Below are positions 1 through 7,835 of a DNA stretch of 16,294 nucleotides, piece by piece. The position numbers and the translations under genes are program-made. This DNA comes from CAYMTR01 sp964393405. Lineage in GTDB: Bacteria; Bacteroidota; Bacteroidia; Bacteroidales; Prolixibacteraceae. The notes below the pieces were generated by a model. The model ran no database searches. It was not told the origin of the DNA and worked only from the letters and a program-made list of their open reading frames with translations. Each line of letters begins with the position of its first letter. Position 1 is the first letter of the stretch. Where the stretch lies: the NCBI GenBank assembly GCA_964393405.1, contig CAYMTR010000058.1:1-16294 (forward strand). Reading direction: 5' to 3'.

Positions 1-2
1 GA

Positions 3-782
3 ACAGAGGTTTCAAGTTCTGAAAGTTACACATTCACTATTGTTAAAGACCGTGAGTTGGTAGCTAATTTCGAAGCCAAAAAGTTCACAATCACACTCAC
101 TTCAAACCCATCTTCCGGGGGTGTTACCAATTATTCCAGCAAACAATTTGCCTATGGACAAAGCGTCACCGTTAATGCGAATGAAAACAGCAATTATACA
201 TTTGTTAGCTGGACTGAAAATGGCGTTGTCGTTTCAACAAGCAAATCTTACACTTTTACTGCAGAAGAAAACCGCAGTTTGGTGGCTAATTTTGAGCAAA
301 TTCTTCCTTCAATGTATACACTCGTAGTTTCGGCATCACCTACTGAGGCAGGTACTGTAACTGGTGGCGGAGAATTTGAACCAGAGAGTTCAGTTAGAAT
401 AACAGCAACAGCAGCCAATGGATACAAATTTGTGAGTTGGAACCAAGGAGGCGTAGTTGTCTCAGTTGATCCTGCCTATGCTTTTACCATTGACGAAAGT
501 TGCAGCCTTGTGGCCAATTTCATTCTTCAAACGGGGACTGAGGATATCGAAGAACTGAAGATGTCTGTTTATCCAAATCCTACAAAGGGCCTATTACATA
601 TTTCTGGAATAACCGAGGGCGCTGAACTTAACGTGACCGATGTTTCGGGCCGAATGGTACATTCTGAAAAAGCCGACGATTCTAATGTAATTATTGATTT
701 GTCAAGCTATAGGCGGGGAGTTTATTTCATAAAGGTTGATAATAAACAATTCCATTTAGCCAAGCGAATAGTTCTTAAATAA
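3..782 (+). CDS. T9SS-exported surface protein with InlB-type beta repeats (5' end outside window)
   Basis: The reading frame is open from base 3, so the true start lies upstream and only the last 259 codons are visible. I see the end of one repeat (closing in LVANFE), then two full repeats of about 70-75 residues each, with the shared pattern F-V-S-W, G-V-V-V-S, Y-x-F-T and a closing LVANF. This is the divergent InlB B-repeat (beta-grasp) pattern common in bacterial surface proteins. The last 75 or so residues begin at MSVYPNPTKG and contain V-T-D-V-S-G-R, then L-S-S-Y-x-x-G-V-Y-F-I-K-V, and end in RIVLK. That is a typical T9SS type A C-terminal sorting domain, which directs export through the outer membrane and is normally cleaved with attachment to surface lipopolysaccharide. 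The binding or catalytic part would lie upstream, so the specific role is unknown. Confidence 0.9.
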   Translation, partial: TEVSSSESYTFTIVKDRELVANFEAKKFTITLTSNPSSGGVTNYSSKQFAYGQSVTVNANENSNYTFVSWTENGVVVSTSKSYTFTAEENRSLVANFEQILPSMYTLVVSASPTEAGTVTGGGEFEPESSVRITATAANGYKFVSWNQGGVVVSVDPAYAFTIDESCSLVANFILQTGTEDIEELKMSVYPNPTKGLLHISGITEGAELNVTDVSGRMVHSEKADDSNVIIDLSSYRRGVYFIKVDNKQFHLAKRIVLK

Positions 783-834
783 TTTTCATGATGAATTTTG
801 CTTAGTTTATAATTCAGATAATATTATGAAATTG

Positions 835-874
835 AAAGGGGGGCATACTTACTATTAAGTATGCCCCCCTTTTT
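835..874 (+). terminator. Strong intrinsic terminator
   Basis: A perfect 16-bp inverted repeat (835-850 with 857-872) encloses a 6-nt loop (actatt) and includes six consecutive G-C pairs. The 3' arm runs into a T stretch at 870-874. It lies 52 bp after the stop of the T9SS type A protein and would end that transcript. The A-rich left flank means it could also act on the opposite strand. Confidence 0.9.
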
Positions 875-1135
875 ATATAGGTGAAAGACAAAAATTTTGC
901 TGTTGATGCTTAAGGAAGCGGCGGAGAAGTCCAACTATATTTTATTCACAATTTTTATTGAATTTTAGAATGTTAATGAAAAATTTATTATATTGTTCAC
1001 TTGATTCACCGCAGTTTATTGGGGATATAACGCTAGAATGTTAGGTTGTATTTTAAGACACCCTCTCGCACCGTTAAGCTTCGTTAAGATGATTATAAAT
1101 TAATAATGAATTGATAAATTCGATAAAAAACTAAT
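875..1135. other. AT-rich intergenic region without recognised feature
   Basis: About 260 bp between the terminator and the methyltransferase start. I found no convincing ORF or RNA gene. There is a short direct repeat CGTTAAG-ctt-CGTTAAG near 1072-1088 and a GTTAGGT heptamer near 1041. Neither is enough to define a site. The promoter of the downstream gene presumably lies here, but I could not place a clean Bacteroidota -7/-33 pair. Confidence 0.4.
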
Positions 1136-1945
1136 ATGGGAAGCACCAAATATGTACATGGATATTCAGAAAGAGAGGCTTTGAGGCTTAATGACCAAGC
1201 TGCTACATTAGATGACATTATTCATAATGATTCAATATTTCCTAAAGATAGCTTAGTTCTTGAGGCTGGCTGTGGAGTCGGAGCCCAAACAAAAATAATA
1301 GCAACTAAAAATCCTGATTCAAATTTTATATCGGTTGATTTATCGGAAGATTCAATTAGAGAGGCTAAGGGAATGATAAAATCTTTAGGTATTAATAATG
1401 TTGATATAAAACAAGCAGATATATATAATTTACCATTTAAAGACGAGACTTTCGATAGTGTGATTATTTGCTTTGTGTTGGAACATCTTCACAATCCGAT
1501 ACAAGCACTCAATGAATTAAAAAGAGTGTTAAAAAAAGGAGGAACTATGGTTGCTATTGAGGGGGACCATGGCTCAACCTTTTTTTATCCTGATAGTAAA
1601 TATGCTTACTCGGCGATAAATTGCCAGATTCAACTTCAAAAACAAAGCGGAGGCAATTCAAATATAGGGAGAGAGCTATATCCTTTGTTTAAATCAATTG
1701 AACTTTCTGATATTACAGTTTCACCACGAATGGTTTATGTCGATGCAAGCAGGCCTCAACTTGTCGAAGGATTTATAAAAAATACATTTACAGCCATGAT
1801 TGAAGGGATTGGTGAAAAGGCAATACAGCAGGGCTTTGTTGATAGTTTGACATTTGAGAAAGGAATAAAGGATTTATATCGGACAGCAGAATCTGATGGA
1901 GTTTTTAGTTATACATTTTTTAAGGGATTTGGAACAAAAAAATAA
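1136..1945 (+). CDS. Class I SAM-dependent methyltransferase
   Basis: This 269-residue soluble protein has the Rossmann methyltransferase fold. Motif I is LEAGCGVGAQT at residues 42-52, which binds S-adenosylmethionine. The acidic residue after beta-2 is in SVDLS (D68), the motif around D95 (QADIYNLPF) contacts the adenine, and motif IV is FDSVIICFVLEHL. This matches the Methyltransf_11/25 type, and the N-terminal YVHGYSEREALRL pattern is shared by a subgroup of small-molecule methyltransferases. The substrate cannot be read from sequence. The start is the first ATG after an in-frame stop at 1124-1126 and follows an A-rich leader. The gene stands alone, with 353 bp upstream and 191 bp downstream free of genes, so it is probably transcribed independently. 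Confidence 0.9.
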   Translation: MGSTKYVHGYSEREALRLNDQAATLDDIIHNDSIFPKDSLVLEAGCGVGAQTKIIATKNPDSNFISVDLSEDSIREAKGMIKSLGINNVDIKQADIYNLPFKDETFDSVIICFVLEHLHNPIQALNELKRVLKKGGTMVAIEGDHGSTFFYPDSKYAYSAINCQIQLQKQSGGNSNIGRELYPLFKSIELSDITVSPRMVYVDASRPQLVEGFIKNTFTAMIEGIGEKAIQQGFVDSLTFEKGIKDLYRTAESDGVFSYTFFKGFGTKK

Positions 1946-1952
1946 GTTCAAA

Positions 1953-1968
1953 ATTCTTTGCAAAGAAT
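1953..1968. repeat. Perfect 16-bp palindrome
   Basis: ATTCTTTG directly abuts its own reverse complement CAAAGAAT, with no spacer, 7 bp after the methyltransferase stop. It has no T-run after it and no loop, so it is a poor terminator. It could be a binding site for a dimeric regulator or a chance event in AT-rich DNA. Confidence 0.35.
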
Positions 1969-2136
1969 CAAGTTGTTAAAGATGCATGGAGTCAAAAAGA
2001 CATAAAAAGCAAGAACCGTCAACAATTATAGACAATTTAACAAAAACAGACAATGGATCATTGCAATTCTGACGATATAATTGAAAAATTGAAATAACGA
2101 TAAATAAAATGAGTATTAATTTTTAAATAAATAAGA

Positions 2137-2757
2137 ATGAAAATCAAAACACCCTTCTTGAGTTTGCCTTTGATATTTATGGGAATGTTCATTTTTTTTG
2201 CAAGTAGTTGCGAAAAGGAGGAAGATGATAATAGTAAAAATGTAGAAGGTTCTTTTACCGACTCACGCGATGCTTATGTATACAAAACAGTAAGCATAGG
2301 TGCTAAAGTGTGGTTGGCCGAGAACTTACAGTTTTTGCCGAGCGTAGATCTCCCTGCCACTGGTTCGAGAACTACGGCTAATTATTATGTCTATAATTAT
2401 GAAGGGACAAATTTAGTTGATGCCAAAGCATCAGTTAATTATGGCACTTATGGTGTTTTATACAATTGGGAGGCAGCCAAAGCAGCTTGTCCTACGGGCT
2501 GGCATTTACCAAGTAAAGATGAATGGACTGAGTTAACGACATACTTAGGAGAAACAAATGCAACTGTCTTTCCAGTCTCTCCAGGAGGCATCCGGCGAGA
2601 CGATGGTTCATTTTACGGACTTCAATTCTCCGGTGGATGGTGGAGTACTACAGAAGGTGATACAGATAGCGCTTGGCGCCAGGGTGTAAATTTTAGCGAA
2701 GGAGGGAGTTACTATGTCAAGGAATTTGGGTTTTCTGTTCGTTGTGTAAAAGATTAA
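2137..2757 (+). CDS. FISUMP-domain surface lipoprotein
   Basis: The 206-residue product starts with a hydrophobic leader ending in a lipobox (A-S-S-C, lipidated Cys25), followed by an acidic stretch (EKEEDD) of the sort associated with outer-membrane or surface lipoproteins in Bacteroidota. The rest matches the Fibrobacter succinogenes major paralogous domain: VWLAENLQF, GVLYNWEAAKAACPTGWHLP, DEWTEL, then PGGIRRDDGSFYGLQFSGGW-WSTTE, and the terminal GFSVRCVKD. This domain is found in large paralogous families of secreted proteins and has no established biochemical activity. The segment between the DEWTEL and PGG motifs is shorter than in many members. No neighbour suggests a pathway. Confidence 0.88.
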   Translation: MKIKTPFLSLPLIFMGMFIFFASSCEKEEDDNSKNVEGSFTDSRDAYVYKTVSIGAKVWLAENLQFLPSVDLPATGSRTTANYYVYNYEGTNLVDAKASVNYGTYGVLYNWEAAKAACPTGWHLPSKDEWTELTTYLGETNATVFPVSPGGIRRDDGSFYGLQFSGGWWSTTEGDTDSAWRQGVNFSEGGSYYVKEFGFSVRCVKD

Positions 2758-2913
2758 GATACTTTGATCCCTTGATACAAATTAAAAATCATTTTACACG
2801 ACTCTCATTTACCATATGCACCTATTTTAAAGAACGTTCAGAAATTATTTTATACACTACTGACATAGGGTTGTCAAATGTTCATTTTATCTTTACTTCA
2901 AATTCAAACGAGA

Positions 2914-3795
2914 ATGAATAAAAAGGCAATTTTATTAATCGTCATTGCTTCTCTTTCAGGAAGTGTAAGCGAGGCACAAGCACAAAAAAGTATGACAGCA
3001 AAACAAATCACAATCAGGGAAGAAAAAGTTGAAATCAATTATTTCCAACAAGGACAAGGCGACACAACACTTCTCTTTTTACATGGATGGTGCATTAACG
3101 GAACTTATTGGAAAAATCAAGTAGATTATTTTTCTAGAAATTACAATGTATACGCAATTGACTTACCCGGTTTTGGTAAATCAAAAGCAGATAGAACCAA
3201 CTGGGCAATTGAAGAATATGCCAATGATGTAACAGCATTTATTGACACAATGAAACTTAATAATGTTGTAATCATCGGACATTCAATGGCAGGCGAAATA
3301 ATGTTACAATTAGCATTAACCAATAATCCCAAAATAACAGGCATTGTAGGTGTTGACAATTTCAAATCTATTGACGTTGTATTTACACCGGAACAAATGA
3401 AACAATTGAACGACTTCTTACCATTGCTTGAAACGGATTTTAAAAATTCGGCACCTGTATATGCAGATATAATGCTTTTTCACCCAACAACTTCTAAGGA
3501 AGTAAAAGACAGAGTCAAAGCTGATTTTGCAAATAGCGATTCTGTTATTGGGTATAAAACAATCATGACCCAAATGCAATACTCATACCTCGATGCACAA
3601 AGATTAGAACAGCTAAATTATAAGTTATACTTAATTAACGGAGACTCTTTTCCAACAAACGAAATCGGACTTAGTAATCATTGTAAAAGTAGTTTCCAAG
3701 TTAAAACTATCGCAGCAACAGGGCATTTCCCAATGATAGAAAAACCGACAGAGTTTAATTTGATTTTGGGAAAGGTATTGACAAGTATGAAATAA
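2914..3795 (+). CDS. Exported alpha/beta-hydrolase
   Basis: Counting from ATG 2914, the 293-residue protein has a Sec signal peptide (MNKKAILLIVIASLSG, cleaved near AQAQ) followed by an alpha/beta-hydrolase fold. The oxyanion region is LFLHGW, and strand 4 carries DLPGFGKS. The nucleophile elbow is GHSMAG with Ser124. The acid is probably Asp244 (NGDSF) and the catalytic base His271 (ATGHFPMIE), so the triad looks intact. An ATG 36 bp upstream (2878) is in frame, but it would put 12 residues in front of a good signal peptide, so I prefer 2914. The substrate class (ester, lactone, haloalkane and so on) cannot be decided from sequence. A periplasmic or surface location is implied by the leader. 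Confidence 0.85.
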   Translation: MNKKAILLIVIASLSGSVSEAQAQKSMTAKQITIREEKVEINYFQQGQGDTTLLFLHGWCINGTYWKNQVDYFSRNYNVYAIDLPGFGKSKADRTNWAIEEYANDVTAFIDTMKLNNVVIIGHSMAGEIMLQLALTNNPKITGIVGVDNFKSIDVVFTPEQMKQLNDFLPLLETDFKNSAPVYADIMLFHPTTSKEVKDRVKADFANSDSVIGYKTIMTQMQYSYLDAQRLEQLNYKLYLINGDSFPTNEIGLSNHCKSSFQVKTIAATGHFPMIEKPTEFNLILGKVLTSMK

Positions 3796-3907
3796 ACTGT
3801 TGCTTTCATAGTCGCAATTTTTATTCCTCTTTGGACTACTATATTAAGATTTCTGAAATTTCTTCTACATGCTTTAATTCTTAAAGAAAATAATAGGACA
3901 ACAACTC

Positions 3908-3950
3908 AAAATGTTCCTGCCGAGAAGTTTTTCCCTGGCAGGAACGTTTT
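3908..3950. terminator. Probable (bidirectional) intrinsic terminator
   Basis: A 14-bp inverted repeat (AAAATGTTCCTGCC at 3908-3921 with GGCAGGAACGTTTT at 3937-3950, one G-U/T-G wobble) surrounds a 15-nt loop. The A-rich left arm and T-rich right arm give the rho-independent form in either direction. It lies about 110 bp after the hydrolase stop and about 130 bp before the T9SS operon, so it separates the two transcription units. The rest of 3796-4080 holds no gene that I can see. Confidence 0.6.
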
Positions 3951-4080
3951 CAGTATACAATACTTCTATTTAGCTCATTAAAAGTGTGATTGGTGTAATT
4001 ATTAGCTCAAGATATGTAACGCTTTTTCTCTGGTATGTCCCGACATTTGATCGAGTATAAGTTCATTCTCTAATTTAATA

Positions 4081-5049
4081 ATGAGCCCAATGAGATCAAT
4101 TCTTTTTTATGCTTTCATGCTGTTAATCCTGTTTTTAATGCCAAAGTTGAATATGGGTCAAACAGCCCCAAATTTAGGTAACGCTTCAAGTTTTGCCTAT
4201 TTTACGGCAAATGGGGCATTTACCGTAACTGGAACGCCAACGGTAACCGGTGATGTGGGAAATGGTGTTGGAGCACATACTGCATTTCCTCCCGGGATTT
4301 TATTTGGAGATGCCCACTGGGGTGATGCAACTGCAACAAGTGTTGCTGCTGATGTAGTAAATGCCTATAGTGATTTATCACAAGGAGGATCGGCTATTGC
4401 TCCGGCTCTTGGCGGGCAATGGCTTACGTCTGGTGTATATACGACAGGGGCGGCATCAATATTAGATGGTACCCTTACCTTAGATGCCGGCGGAGATCCG
4501 AACGCCTTGTTTATTATCAGAATAGGTGGTGCATTGGCAACGACTGCCGGTTCAATCGTTCTACTGACAAATTCAGCATCGTTGTGCAACGTCTATTGGC
4601 AAATAGGTGGACAATTTGACTTAGAAGATGGTTCGGTTTTTCGAGGGACAGCAATTGTTGATGGTGCAATTCACCTTTTGGGGAGTTCATCTCTTTTTGG
4701 ACGTGCTTTTTCGCGTGTGGGTGCCATTTCGTTAGTCGATAATTTAATCCAGTTTATACCTGCTGCTGCGGGTACAATAACAGGCACCCCTACAGTTTGT
4801 CAAGGACAATCCTCCGAAATATATACAGTACCAGAAATTGAGGATGCAGATTCCTATATCTGGACCTTACCTTCAGGAGCAACCGGAACAAGTACAACCA
4901 ATAGCATTACAGTCGATTTTGGTATTTCAGCCCTATCTGGGGATATTACCGTAAAAGGGAATAATTCCTGTGGTGGCAATGGGCTACCTTCTACATTGGC
5001 GATTACTGTGAATTTGTTGCCTCTTACTTCAGCTATTTATCATCAATAA
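4081..5049 (+). CDS. DUF3494 (ice-binding-like) protein with C-terminal PKD-like domain
   Basis: The 322-residue product has a signal peptide (cleaved near MGQ, about residue 26). Residues 31-226 match the DUF3494/ice-binding-like beta-solenoid: LGNASSFAYFTANGAFTVTG, GDVGNGVGAHT, DVVNAYSDLS, LTSGVYTTGAASILDGTLTL, ALFIIRIGGAL, CNVYWQIGGQFDLEDGSVFRG. Residues 231-311 form a PKD-like beta-sandwich (PTVCQGQS, YIWTLPSGATG, ITVKGNNSCG). The protein ends in PLTSAIYHQ, a tail mirrored in the next gene product. In this family some members bind ice, but many Bacteroidota copies sit in adhesin-like proteins, so the domain may serve adhesion or surface-fibre formation. No T9SS type A or B sorting domain is visible. 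It is the first gene of a five-gene operon and is followed 32 bp later by the repeat protein. ATG 4090 is a possible alternative start. Confidence 0.9.
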   Translation: MSPMRSILFYAFMLLILFLMPKLNMGQTAPNLGNASSFAYFTANGAFTVTGTPTVTGDVGNGVGAHTAFPPGILFGDAHWGDATATSVAADVVNAYSDLSQGGSAIAPALGGQWLTSGVYTTGAASILDGTLTLDAGGDPNALFIIRIGGALATTAGSIVLLTNSASLCNVYWQIGGQFDLEDGSVFRGTAIVDGAIHLLGSSSLFGRAFSRVGAISLVDNLIQFIPAAAGTITGTPTVCQGQSSEIYTVPEIEDADSYIWTLPSGATGTSTTNSITVDFGISALSGDITVKGNNSCGGNGLPSTLAITVNLLPLTSAIYHQ

Positions 5050-5081
5050 AATACGCATTAACAAGAAATAAAAAATAAAGT

Positions 5082-6473
5082 ATGAAAACGAAACATCCAA
5101 TTTTAAAATGGTTTTTGATGTTGTTAATCTCAGTGTTTACACTGAGTGCATGGGCACAAAACCAGAACCCCACACAAACAGTTTGTTTGGGCGAACAACC
5201 TTATTATGTAGATCTTAGCCCAATTTCGGGAGCAGTATATAATTGGTCAGTTACAATAGGTGGAACAATAATTTCAGGCGTAGGAACTCAAATGATTACC
5301 GTTAACTGGACTGTTGTAGGGGGGCCATACACCCTTTCGGTTTATACTAGTGCAAACGGATGCGATGGACCAGTACAATCGGTTGCTGTTACTGTTGTTG
5401 CCGAACCAATTGGCCCAACTTTAGATGCAAAAATGCCTATTGATGCCAGTGTTTGTGCTGGAACAAATGTGTCGGCTACTTTTCTACCTGGTAGTGGTGG
5501 AGTTGATTGTACCGACGTTTTCGAATACCGATTTGATGGTGGTACTTGGATAAGTTATACCCCAGGTGCCGATTTAAGTACAACAGCACATACCTTGGTT
5601 GATATAAGAGGACAGCGCGGTGCTTGTACTGCAAATGCAGGATGCGACGGAACCCCTTGGGTTACTCTTGCCAGTTGGGCAGTAACTCCAATTCCTACTG
5701 CAATAATTACGTATGAAGACTCACCTTTCTGTTTTTCTCTTGCAACGCCTCAAGCTGTTACACTTGTAGGAACAACAGGCGGAACCTATACTTCAACTGC
5801 CGGATTAACCATTAATAGTACAACAGGTGAAATTACACCAAATACAAGTACTGTAGGTGATTATATTGTGACCTATACCATAGCAGCATCGGGAGGATGT
5901 GCCGCAGTTACTGCAACTACTCCGGTATCTATAACTACTGCACCAAATGCAAATATATCATATGCCGGCACTCCATTCTGTACTTCGAATGCATTGCCAC
6001 AGGCTGTTACGCGAACAGGTACTGCGGGGGGAACTTATAGCTCAACTGCCGGATTAACCATTAATAGTACAACAGGTGAGATTACACCAAGTACGAGTAC
6101 AGCAGGGGATTATGTGGTTACCTATACCATTGCCGCATTAGGAGGATGTGCTGAAGTAATCAGAACTACAAACGTAACAATTACTAATGCACCTGAAGCT
6201 ACAATCGCTTACGATGGATCGCCATTTTGTGCAGATGTTGTAACAGGACAGCTCGTTACACTTACAGGAACAACTGGTGGTATTTTCACTGCATCTCCAG
6301 CCGGTTTGACCATCAATTCATCAACTGGGACAATAACACCAAGCACAAGCGTTGTAGGAAACTATACAGTTACCTATACCATTGCTGCATCTGGTGGATG
6401 TTCTGCCGTGATTGAAACAGCTTTGGTTACGATAAATCCAATACCGGTAACTTCTCCAATCTGGCATAATTAA
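5082..6473 (+). CDS. Secreted repeat protein with PKD-like module and three 83-residue Ig-like repeats
   Basis: 463 residues. The signal peptide is cleaved near AWAQ (about residue 25). Residues 32-106 are a PKD-like module (QTVCLGEQPYYVDL, YNWSVTIGG, TSANGCDG). Residues 112-202 are a Cys-containing beta domain (VCAGTNVSATF, FEYRFDGGTWISYTPG, DIRGQRGAC). Three repeats of exactly 83 residues follow, starting at P205, P288 and P371, each with the pattern SPFC/TPFC, GTxGGxxT, GLTINSxTGxITPxTS, VTYTIAAxGGC. The protein ends in PVTSPIWHN, like the protein encoded just upstream. It looks like an extracellular stalk or adhesin. It has no recognisable T9SS sorting domain, no transmembrane segment and no enzymatic motif. 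It is in an operon, with 21 bp to the next gene, whose product has a related N-terminal module. The product family is clear in style but its function is unknown. Confidence 0.85.
   Translation: MKTKHPILKWFLMLLISVFTLSAWAQNQNPTQTVCLGEQPYYVDLSPISGAVYNWSVTIGGTIISGVGTQMITVNWTVVGGPYTLSVYTSANGCDGPVQSVAVTVVAEPIGPTLDAKMPIDASVCAGTNVSATFLPGSGGVDCTDVFEYRFDGGTWISYTPGADLSTTAHTLVDIRGQRGACTANAGCDGTPWVTLASWAVTPIPTAIITYEDSPFCFSLATPQAVTLVGTTGGTYTSTAGLTINSTTGEITPNTSTVGDYIVTYTIAASGGCAAVTATTPVSITTAPNANISYAGTPFCTSNALPQAVTRTGTAGGTYSSTAGLTINSTTGEITPSTSTAGDYVVTYTIAALGGCAEVIRTTNVTITNAPEATIAYDGSPFCADVVTGQLVTLTGTTGGIFTASPAGLTINSSTGTITPSTSVVGNYTVTYTIAASGGCSAVIETALVTINPIPVTSPIWHN
5694..6440 (+). repeat. Three tandem 249-bp coding repeats
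   Basis: Units are 5694-5942, 5943-6191 and 6192-6440, exactly 249 bp (83 codons) each. Units 1 and 2 share an uninterrupted 38-bp identity (5793-5830 and 6042-6079). Unit 3 is more divergent. This suggests internal duplication, with the first two copies being the most recent or homogenised by recombination. Confidence 0.85.
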
Positions 6474-6494
6474 TATTGCTTAATATAAAATCCT

Positions 6495-7799
6495 ATGATT
6501 AACCGGACATTGTTAATTCTCATAATAGCGATAGGGATATTCAGTTCCCTGAGGGCAACTGCTCAATTTTCGATGCCCGACAATACCTTGGTTGGTACTG
6601 AGAAACAATACTGGGTCGATTCAATCGTGGGATCAGGAGCAAGTTATACATGGAAAATCGATCACATAATACAACAAACAGGACCTATTGATCGATTTTC
6701 CATAATTTGGAACAAAGTAGGTAAATTCTTTATAGAAGTTCAAGAAACATCAGCCAATGGTTGTGAGGGTGAAGTAAAATCAGGGTGGATCAACGTGACA
6801 GGGGTACCAGTTCTGGAAATAATTGAGCCATTGGTAGATGTTGCTTGCGCCGTTGAAACGGTTACTGTATTTTCTAATTTGAATGACTTTCTTCTTGCAG
6901 GTGGAACAATTAATCATAGTTGCGCTATAGATTCGGCTTCTTTTATGCTTAGTTCCGAAGTGATCACAGGTTCAGGATATCCCGATTCCTATATAATTAC
7001 AAGGGAATACTCAATTTCTGACAATTGTGGTAACACAAGCACATGTACAATCGTTATTTCTGTTCCGGCTGTATTACAAGTTATAGCCGTTCCTACTCAA
7101 TTAACATGTGAAGTAAATTCAACAGGAAAGATAGACGTTACAGCATCGGGGGGAACTCCGCCATACACATTTGCATGGAACAGTGGCGAAACATCTGAAG
7201 ACCTTTCTGGTTTGGGCACTGGAATCTATACAGTGACAGTAAGCGATATGAATGGGTGTACAAAAACAATTGCAACAACCATATCAGCAGAAGATTTATG
7301 GCCTATAGCAGGGTTCATTCCAAATTATGTTGAGTTGATGGATTATTCCTTTGTAAACACCTCATCCTATGCTGAAACGTATTCATGGAACTTTGGCGAT
7401 AATCAAACTTCTACGCTCTCTGATCCAGTGAATACTTATTCCGATATTGGAACTTACCTAGTGACTTTGACTGTTTCGAACAATTGCGGAACAGACGTAA
7501 CTTCAAAAGAGATTACAGTTACTATACCCGATTTGGAATTTTACAATGGCTACTCGCCTAACGATGATGGAAGAAACGATTACTGGGAAATCCCTGTACT
7601 AAGGTATTATCCAGTCAACAAAGTTAAAATCATCAACCGATGGGGAAGCGAAGTGTGGAAAACTGACAATTACAGCAACTCCGACAATTTCTGGAAAGGG
7701 AAAAATCTGAATGGCAATGACTTGCCCGATGGCACTTATTACTACATTATCAACTATGGAAAGGTTGAAAAGCGTGGTTGGGTATTTATTAAACGATAG
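6495..7799 (+). CDS. T9SS type B (gliding-motility-associated) C-terminal sorting domain protein
   Basis: 434 residues. Residues 1-23 are a signal peptide (cleaved at ATA-Q). Residues 28-103 are a PKD-like module related to the N-terminus of the previous protein (shared Y-W/Y-V-D, Y-x-W and TSANGC[ED]G). Residues 105-192 resemble a HYR-like domain (SDNCGNTSTCTIVISV). Residues 193-262 are a SprB repeat (TASGGTPPYTFAWNSG, GLGTGIYTVTVSDMNGC). Residues 268-344 are a PKD domain (YSWNFGDNQTST, TYLVTLTVSNNCG). Residues 347-434 are a type B CTD: NGYSPNDDGRNDYWEI, KVKIINRWGSEVWK, FWKGKNLNGNDLPDGTYYY and a terminal KRGWVFIKR. This domain directs export by T9SS, and in SprB-like proteins it works with a co-encoded SprF/PorP partner. 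That partner is the next gene, 36 bp downstream. The likely role is a surface-anchored adhesin or scaffold. Confidence 0.95.
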   Translation: MINRTLLILIIAIGIFSSLRATAQFSMPDNTLVGTEKQYWVDSIVGSGASYTWKIDHIIQQTGPIDRFSIIWNKVGKFFIEVQETSANGCEGEVKSGWINVTGVPVLEIIEPLVDVACAVETVTVFSNLNDFLLAGGTINHSCAIDSASFMLSSEVITGSGYPDSYIITREYSISDNCGNTSTCTIVISVPAVLQVIAVPTQLTCEVNSTGKIDVTASGGTPPYTFAWNSGETSEDLSGLGTGIYTVTVSDMNGCTKTIATTISAEDLWPIAGFIPNYVELMDYSFVNTSSYAETYSWNFGDNQTSTLSDPVNTYSDIGTYLVTLTVSNNCGTDVTSKEITVTIPDLEFYNGYSPNDDGRNDYWEIPVLRYYPVNKVKIINRWGSEVWKTDNYSNSDNFWKGKNLNGNDLPDGTYYYIINYGKVEKRGWVFIKR

Positions 7800-7835
7800 T
7801 TGTAAGAATATCATAATGAATAAAAAACAGAAAAC

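Noticed and set aside
1020..1060. Possible integron-type attC core (GTTAGGT near 1041, with TAAC upstream)
   Set aside because: The matching R'' core (RYYYAAC) is absent, no long imperfect palindrome surrounds it, and comparable sites do not follow the neighbouring genes. There is no integrase in the window.
1981..2095. Short coding remnants (for example a frame reading MDHCNSDDIIEKLK) between the methyltransferase and FISUMP genes
   Set aside because: Too short and interrupted in every frame to support a gene or a convincing pseudogene.
5694..6440. CRISPR array or mobile repeat
   Set aside because: The repeats are 249 bp, coding, in frame and contiguous without spacers. They are protein domain repeats.
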